In this document: piece by piece, positions 6,380 to 10,739 of the stretch
Layout: each line of letters opens with the position of its first letter
Position numbering within the stretch: position 1 is the stretch's first letter
Origin: Pseudomonadota bacterium
GTDB taxonomy: Bacteria; Pseudomonadota; Gammaproteobacteria; Enterobacterales; Succinivibrionaceae
NCBI GenBank assembly: GCA_023460615.1
Contig: JAEWPL010000019.1
Span: forward strand, 1-10,739
Length of the DNA: 10,739 bases
Reading direction: 5' to 3'
Position numbers and translations under genes: made by a program
The notes under the pieces: generated by a model
The model's input: only the letters and a program-made list of their open reading frames with translations
Database searches by the model: none
What the model was told of the DNA's origin: nothing

Positions 6380-8125
6380 ATGAAATTTACACAGAATAAA
6401 AATAAAAAATATCAACTTTCTTTACTTACGACAGCGATACTAAGTGCTTTGTGCATGCCAGCTCAAGCCTACTACAATTATGATATCAATGAAAATTTTA
6501 CGATTAGAGTTTTAGAACCTTCTGATGGTGAAATTACAGATCCTGATGGCGAAAAACTACAATCAGGATTTGACTTAGACGACAATTATATAAAGGCTTT
6601 GCAAATAGGTTTTGGTTATTGGAATGATCTTTTAAAGAACAATATTAACAATAAAGCTTTAATTTTACTTTGTACAAAAGATGAAAATGATTCAAATGCA
6701 GGTGCCTCATCTGAAATTCTCAAGGATTTAACAGGTAATGATAAAAAGTGGAATACCTACACTGCACTTACAGCAACCATCTACCAACCAAAAGAGGCTC
6801 CTAAAGAATGGACTAATGATGATGCCTCAGCTTTTATCCAGATAGATAGAGATCAAACTTACAATGAGACTGCAGGTACTGACTGGCAATTTGATGTAAT
6901 GACCAATTTGCCTGAATCTAAAGGTGGTAGCAACCTACCTACAACTTTAGTTCATGAGCTAGCTCATGCGTTTGGTCTATTAACTGACGTTGCAGCACCA
7001 AACACAACAGATAGTGGTTATGCTGTTTTAGAAAGCGCAGGCAAATTCTCAAATGGTCTTAGAGATATCTATGGCAATGCACTTGAAGTTGGACAGGATA
7101 TTGTAGATAAAAATAACCACACTGAAGGTGATGGCAAGTTTGTTTTAGATAATACAGATGGAGCATATACTGGTCTTTATTTTACCGGCAAGTACACTCA
7201 AGAAGTTTTAAACGGAGCTTACATTGATTTACCAAGCAATGCAGATGTGGATTTACCTGCAGTACAAGGTATACCTGTAAATAGTTATGAAGGTGATGAT
7301 GCTGATTTTTCACATCTTGAGCTTCAAAATGCTTTGATGAGCCATCAAAACTACAGAAATTGGAATATTCTCATGGAAGCTGAGCTTGCTGTAATGCAAG
7401 ATTGTGGTCTTATTTTAGATAGAAGAAACATGTATGGCTACTCTATCTATAACTCAGGCACTGAAGACAACCGCAGAGTCTTTGTAAACAATAATCCATA
7501 TTATGCTAGAACCGAGGATGGACAGTGGATTGAGAATACCTACAACAAATCCTCCTACGGTACAGGTCTTCATATCTATGGTAAATACAATGACGTATAT
7601 CAGCAATCTGATTTACTAAGCGGTGGTCTCTATGGACTTGGTATCAGAGTTGACGGTCAATCAAATAACCTAAATATCCTAAAAGACTCAAAGGTAAGTG
7701 CTGACGGCTTTGGTGGTATTGGTGTACTTCTAGCTTATGGTAAAGATCATAATCTCACCGTTAATGGTACTGTAACTGCCACAGGCGCAGAAGGTACAGC
7801 CCTAAGGTTTGACTTTGGAGATAATACGCTTGGTAACTCTTTTGAGTATCGAGGTAGCTATATTAGAACTTCATCTCAAGGACAAACATATACTTATTAT
7901 CTTGATTTACTAGATGAACTAAAAGGCTCTTTATTTGAGGATGTTTCTATTAGTGGTACTGTTTTAGGCTCAAAATACGCTATCTTAATTGGCGCAAATG
8001 CTCATGTGCAAAACATCAATTTCCTACAGGGAGCTAAAGTTTCAGGAACCATTGAATCAAAATGGGATCCAACCTCTAACTTAATTCAATACGGAGGAGA
8101 TAGAGAGAATTTAATTACTAACTAA
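6380..8125 (+). CDS. N-terminal half: secreted zinc metalloprotease domain plus start of passenger
   Basis: The translatable 581-residue product before the TAA. A Sec signal peptide has basic residues (K7, K9, K10), a hydrophobic core (13-24) and a likely cleavage site PAQA|YY after residue 30. The protease motif is VHELAHAFGLLTD: H192, E193 and H196 form an HExxH zinc site, with G199 and D203 behind it. A later segment, ALMSHQNYRNW with M320 and H322 followed by EAELAVMQDCG, may form the Met-turn and rest of the active-site cleft. C98 and C342 are the only mature cysteines in the protease region. From about 430, Gly/Asn/Val-rich segments such as GIRVDGQSNNLNI and GKDHNLTVNGTVTATG look like beta-solenoid rungs. 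Ending at residue 581 it has no barrel, so if made it should remain in the periplasm. The natural substrate is unknown. Confidence 0.75.
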   Translation: MKFTQNKNKKYQLSLLTTAILSALCMPAQAYYNYDINENFTIRVLEPSDGEITDPDGEKLQSGFDLDDNYIKALQIGFGYWNDLLKNNINNKALILLCTKDENDSNAGASSEILKDLTGNDKKWNTYTALTATIYQPKEAPKEWTNDDASAFIQIDRDQTYNETAGTDWQFDVMTNLPESKGGSNLPTTLVHELAHAFGLLTDVAAPNTTDSGYAVLESAGKFSNGLRDIYGNALEVGQDIVDKNNHTEGDGKFVLDNTDGAYTGLYFTGKYTQEVLNGAYIDLPSNADVDLPAVQGIPVNSYEGDDADFSHLELQNALMSHQNYRNWNILMEAELAVMQDCGLILDRRNMYGYSIYNSGTEDNRRVFVNNNPYYARTEDGQWIENTYNKSSYGTGLHIYGKYNDVYQQSDLLSGGLYGLGIRVDGQSNNLNILKDSKVSADGFGGIGVLLAYGKDHNLTVNGTVTATGAEGTALRFDFGDNTLGNSFEYRGSYIRTSSQGQTYTYYLDLLDELKGSLFEDVSISGTVLGSKYAILIGANAHVQNINFLQGAKVSGTIESKWDPTSNLIQYGGDRENLITN

Positions 8126-8272
8126 AACTTTGGTTATGCTAAAGACAGCTTTGGTAATGCTAACAAAAACGCCTCTGACAAAAACTTCTACCTAAGATAC
8201 GACGGCGATATCAAAGGTGCTGACAGTTTTGTCTTAAACTTTGTAGGTGGCACAACATCTATCAATGGTAAG

Positions 8273-9859
8273 GTGGAAGCCTTATCTGCTAATGTTGAAG
8301 CTGGTGCAACACTAAAAGGTAATGCTACATATGATTTATACAATACCGCTGTTGGCTCAAAAACCTTTGGAGACTTTACTAATAGCGGTACTCTAGCCCC
8401 TGGTAACAGTATTGGCTCTATTACTATCGATGGCAACTATTATCAGACACCAACAGGTACTTTAGCTTTAGAATTTGACAATCATGGTAGAACCGATAGT
8501 TTTGAAATTTCAGGCGATGCAAACTTTGAGGGTAATCTTCGTATTGAGCCTACTATTGATTACTATCAAGGCAATGAGCAAAAGAGTTTTACTTTAGCTG
8601 ATTTTATAACTGCAACTAATATTACAACAACTCCTGATTTCATAGCTTCAGCTGTAAATCCACATAAATTCTCCCCTACTCTAACTACTAAAGTAGTGGC
8701 TACAGGTACTGACTATAATAGTGCCTCTTACACTGTAAGTGTTTTAAGATCACCTTATGCTTATGCTCAATATAGCTATGATAAAAATACCTTTAGTATT
8801 GGCTCTGCTTTAGGAGCAGGAGCATCAACAGCTACTCTTGCAGCGGTAAGAAATCTTTATGCTACCTTAGACTTTTCTGATGTTGAAGGACGATTTATCT
8901 CAAGCGCCCTTACTAAATTAACTCCTAGTGCCTATGCAAATGCACTACAAGGCATTTTTGATTATCAGCACTTTGTAAACAATGAAACTACAAGCGACGC
9001 TAGACTTAATTTAGCCACCTTATCTGTAAATGAGGTTCAAGTTTATGCTAAACCTTATACCATTTTCTCTGATAGAGGTAATGGTTACGAAGGTTACTCT
9101 GAGGCTTTCGATATAGGTGCTATCTTTGGTGCTAATACTAAAACTGACAATGGTTCACTTTTAGGTGTGTACGCTTGTGCTAATAAGCGTTCTCAAGATA
9201 GCCACAACAGTGCAAGCCTAGACGGCACCAACGTTTATGGTGGTGTTAAAGGTTTATTTAACCTAACAGAGAATGGACTTTTTAAAGTCTTCTTCAACTC
9301 AAATTTAGGCTTTGACTATACAGAAGTTAAACGCAGTAATGCTTTAGGCTCTACTAAAGCAAATGTAAAGAGTTTACTTGCAGCAACTAATGTAGGCTTA
9401 AGCTATGACTTTGCTTTTGATAAAGTAACCTTAATTCCTCAAACTAATCTTGAGTATGCTTTAGTGCATACTACTAAGATTAAAGAGCATGGTGGTGCTA
9501 CCGCTCAAAGCTTAGATGCTGATAACTTTAACTCTTTAAAACTTGGTTTAGGCTTAAACCTTTTAAGTAGTGATTTTAAGGTATCTGATGAAACTACCTT
9601 TAACTATTTATTCAGTGCAAACTATCGACAAGAATTGTTATCAAATCAAGGCACCTTTAACGGTAACTTTAGATATATCAACAATTCTGATTTTAACTAT
9701 GAAGCCTCTTTCCTTGGCAAGAAGGTAGTTGATCTTAATGCTAATGCTATCTTTAACTTTACAAGTAATCAAAGATTAGCCTTTGCCTTAGGTACTAGCT
9801 GGTATCTTGAGGAAGGTCAAAACACCTTTGCAAAACTTGATTATAACTACAAGTTCTAA
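8273..9859 (+). CDS. C-terminal half: autotransporter passenger end and outer-membrane beta-barrel
   Basis: The reading frame is open from 8126, directly after the TAA. The first possible start in it is GTG at 8273, which gives 528 residues, but it has no convincing Shine-Dalgarno and the product would lack a signal peptide. It is therefore better read as the remainder of the interrupted gene than as an independent protein. It contains the end of the solenoid (SGTLAPGNSIGSITIDG), an alpha-helical linker region (SAYANALQGIFDYQHF), and a barrel of alternating amphipathic strands starting near VQVYAKPYTIF. The final FAKLDYNYKF is a typical BAM recognition signal ending in Phe. A lone cysteine (YACANKR) sits within a barrel strand, which is uncommon. 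The barrel's role in intact relatives is to export the passenger through the outer membrane. Confidence 0.65.
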   Translation: MEALSANVEAGATLKGNATYDLYNTAVGSKTFGDFTNSGTLAPGNSIGSITIDGNYYQTPTGTLALEFDNHGRTDSFEISGDANFEGNLRIEPTIDYYQGNEQKSFTLADFITATNITTTPDFIASAVNPHKFSPTLTTKVVATGTDYNSASYTVSVLRSPYAYAQYSYDKNTFSIGSALGAGASTATLAAVRNLYATLDFSDVEGRFISSALTKLTPSAYANALQGIFDYQHFVNNETTSDARLNLATLSVNEVQVYAKPYTIFSDRGNGYEGYSEAFDIGAIFGANTKTDNGSLLGVYACANKRSQDSHNSASLDGTNVYGGVKGLFNLTENGLFKVFFNSNLGFDYTEVKRSNALGSTKANVKSLLAATNVGLSYDFAFDKVTLIPQTNLEYALVHTTKIKEHGGATAQSLDADNFNSLKLGLGLNLLSSDFKVSDETTFNYLFSANYRQELLSNQGTFNGNFRYINNSDFNYEASFLGKKVVDLNANAIFNFTSNQRLAFALGTSWYLEEGQNTFAKLDYNYKF

Positions 9860-9879
9860 AAAGCTTTAAGTTTAGATTT

Positions 9880-9909
9880 ACCGCCACTTTAAGTGGCGGT
9901 TTTACTTTT
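9880..9909 (+). terminator. intrinsic terminator after the autotransporter
   Basis: An 8-bp stem, ACCGCCAC (9880-9887) and GTGGCGGT (9893-9900), with a TTTAA loop, followed by TTTACTTTT. It begins 20 nt after the autotransporter stop. The stem is identical to that at 6228, so the gene is bracketed by two matching terminators. Confidence 0.9.
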
Positions 9910-9988
9910 AAGCTTGAGCCTTCTCTTTTCGTGACTAAAAGCGCAAAATTGTACTAACACTTTAAATTACATACGAATTTTTGACCTT

Positions 9989-10018
9989 TAACACAACTTA
10001 GTACCTGTGATTGTGTTA
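9989..10018. repeat. inverted repeat upstream of rsd, possible operator
   Basis: A perfect 8-bp inverted repeat, TAACACAA (9989-9996) and TTGTGTTA (10011-10018), with a 14-nt spacer. The arms are 22 bp apart start to start, about two helical turns, as for a dimeric repressor or activator site. A TTGACC that could serve as a -35 element sits just before it at 9981-9986, but no good -10 is found at the right distance. It could also form a hairpin in the rsd leader. Function is inferred from position only. Confidence 0.4.
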
Positions 10019-10056
10019 CTTTTAACTCATGAATTATTAAAAGTAAGGAGGCTACT

Positions 10057-10563
10057 ATGTCATCATTAGAATTTGGTAAATCCTTCAATACTCAGTTACA
10101 AAATGTTGATGACAAGTACGGTTGGATCAATGACATGATCAAGGCTCGTCAAGAGCTAGTACTCTTGTACATGAAGATCTTAAATGTGTCTTTATCTAGA
10201 AGTTCAAACCAAAACGATGTGTGCTACCCATCCTATGAGGATGTAACCAACTTTTGTAATCACTTAATCGACTACCTCTCTCACGGTCACTTTGATTTGT
10301 ATCCAAAAATCATCGAGTTAATTGAGAATGCTTCAGGTCGCTCTTTATCTATTGCAAACCGTTCTATGCCAAGAATTGAGCAGACTACAGAATACTTAAT
10401 GCGTTTTACTGATAAGTATGCTGAAGATCTTGATGAGGATAAGATGAAGACTCTTCAGCAGGATCTTGCCTCCATCGGTAAATGCTTAGAGATGAGATTT
10501 AAAAACGAGGATAGACTAATTATCGCCTTGCGCCTTGTTCACACTATCGTGTCACAGGCTTAA
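10057..10563 (+). CDS. rsd: Rsd/AlgQ family anti-sigma-70 regulator
   Basis: Cytosolic helical protein that in E. coli binds region 4 of sigma-70 in stationary phase, favouring alternative sigma factors, and in Pseudomonas (AlgQ) acts as a global regulator. At 168 residues it is slightly longer than E. coli Rsd (158). The match is clearest in FCNHLIDYLSHGHFDLYPKI (66-85; E. coli FCQSLVDYLSAGHFSIY) and in DLASIGKCLEMRFKNEDRLI (136-155; E. coli LSDIGEALEARFVLEDKLI). The N-terminal YGWINDMIKARQELVLLY also fits the family helix. No signal peptide or membrane segment is present. A strong Shine-Dalgarno, AAGGAGG at 10045-10051, lies 5 nt before the ATG. The gene has its own terminator and is probably monocistronic. 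The inverted repeat at 9989-10018 is the only regulatory candidate seen. Confidence 0.94.
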   Translation: MSSLEFGKSFNTQLQNVDDKYGWINDMIKARQELVLLYMKILNVSLSRSSNQNDVCYPSYEDVTNFCNHLIDYLSHGHFDLYPKIIELIENASGRSLSIANRSMPRIEQTTEYLMRFTDKYAEDLDEDKMKTLQQDLASIGKCLEMRFKNEDRLIIALRLVHTIVSQA

Positions 10564-10571
10564 GTTTTTAT

Positions 10572-10601
10572 AAACTCTCTTTGCTTACAAAGAGAGTTTT
10601 T
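10572..10601 (+). terminator. intrinsic terminator between convergent rsd and radA
   Basis: A perfect 12-bp stem, AAACTCTCTTTG (10572-10583) and CAAAGAGAGTTT (10588-10599), with a CTTA loop, ending in a T tract for rsd. On the minus strand it starts 2 nt past the radA stop, and its stem ends in TTT but continues ATAAAA, so it may also end radA transcripts, less efficiently. Confidence 0.88.
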
Positions 10602-10739
10602 CTACACTAATGACAATAAATCTGTAACTCTCTTTACAGGAATTACTTGTACATTTTCAAGCTTGCTTCTTGGGGCATTATCAAAAGGTACAATAATACG
10701 CACAAAGCCTTGCTTTACCGCCTCTAAAATACGCTCTTG
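10602..10739 (-). CDS. radA: DNA repair protein RadA, C-terminal end (partial)
   Basis: The last 45 codons and stop of a gene that continues beyond the window edge. The peptide QERILEAVKQGFVRIIVP, then DNAP and a tail ending VKRVTDLLSLV, matches the Lon-protease-like C-terminal domain of RadA (E. coli QERISEAAKHGFRRAIVP, then NVPKK and VKKLSDALSV, as I recall it). RadA is a RecA-like ATPase that assists branch migration and processing of recombination intermediates. Only the end of the Lon-like domain is visible, so the zinc finger, Walker motifs and KNRFG motif cannot be checked. It is convergent with rsd and shares the hairpin between them. Confidence 0.85.
   Translation of the reverse strand, partial: QERILEAVKQGFVRIIVPFDNAPRSKLENVQVIPVKRVTDLLSLV

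Larger units (their letters stand above)
6380..9859 (+). pseudogene. type Va metalloprotease autotransporter gene interrupted by one in-frame TAA
   Basis: Read through the TAA at 8123-8125 (codon 582), this is one 1160-codon frame encoding a complete classical autotransporter. In order: a signal peptide, a zinc metalloprotease domain (about 31-350), a beta-solenoid passenger (about 351-880) with the TLAPGNSIGSITIDGNYYQ passenger motif near 670-690, and a 12-stranded-type C-terminal beta-barrel (about 885-1159) ending in aromatic Phe. No frameshift or other stop is present, and codon use is uniform across the break. The sequence after the TAA (NFGYAKDSFGNANK) continues the passenger naturally. 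The simplest reading is a recent nonsense mutation; a T-to-A change of a TTA Leu codon would suffice, TTA being the favoured Leu codon here. A base-calling error or real read-through is not excluded. Bounded by its own promoter-like -10 and a terminator. Confidence 0.8.

Noticed and set aside
6446..6457. Lipobox-like cysteine (SALC) in the autotransporter signal peptide
   Set aside because: Leu at -1 does not fit a lipobox, and PAQA|YY is a good signal peptidase I site five residues later.
8100..8130. Phase-variable repeat tract at the in-frame stop
   Set aside because: No homopolymer or short tandem repeat lies here, and the frame is the same on both sides, so slippage cannot explain the stop.

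Overview
The window is an AT-rich stretch of a gammaproteobacterial chromosome. Every housekeeping gene has its closest recognisable relative in Enterobacteria-type gammaproteobacteria: purH, purD, yjaG, mepM, rsd and radA. Together with the AT-rich codon use (TTA for Leu, GTA for Val) and a large autotransporter, this suggests a host-associated anaerobic lineage such as Succinivibrionaceae. That placement is inference; no rRNA or marker gene here proves it.

Layout. (1) 70-3756, plus strand: purH, purD and a TauE/SafE-type membrane transporter with gaps of 15 and 12 nt, evidently one operon. PurD and PurH catalyse an early step and the last two steps of de novo IMP synthesis. (2) 3753-4343, minus strand: a YjaG (DUF416) protein that meets the operon tail to tail with a 4-nt overlap. 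(3) 4344-4568: a divergent intergenic region with -10-like sequences on both strands. (4) 4569-6221: a MepM-type M23 peptidoglycan endopeptidase, GTG start, closed by an intrinsic terminator. (5) 6380-9859: a type Va autotransporter whose passenger begins with a zinc metalloprotease domain (HELAH). One in-frame TAA at 8123-8125 divides it into a signal-peptide/protease/partial-passenger half and a passenger/beta-barrel half. Both halves are in the same frame and otherwise intact. (6) 10057-10563: Rsd/AlgQ, the anti-sigma-70 regulator, with a strong Shine-Dalgarno and an upstream inverted repeat. (7) 10602-10739, minus strand: the last 45 codons of radA, running off the window and sharing an intergenic hairpin with rsd.

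In E. coli rsd, yjaG and purHD lie close together, so this window keeps part of an ancestral neighbourhood, with mepM and the autotransporter placed between yjaG and rsd. The most interesting locus is the metalloprotease autotransporter: a secreted surface protease with an unusual zinc site and a single apparently recent nonsense codon. I saw no tRNA, rRNA, CRISPR array, insertion sequence or attachment site.
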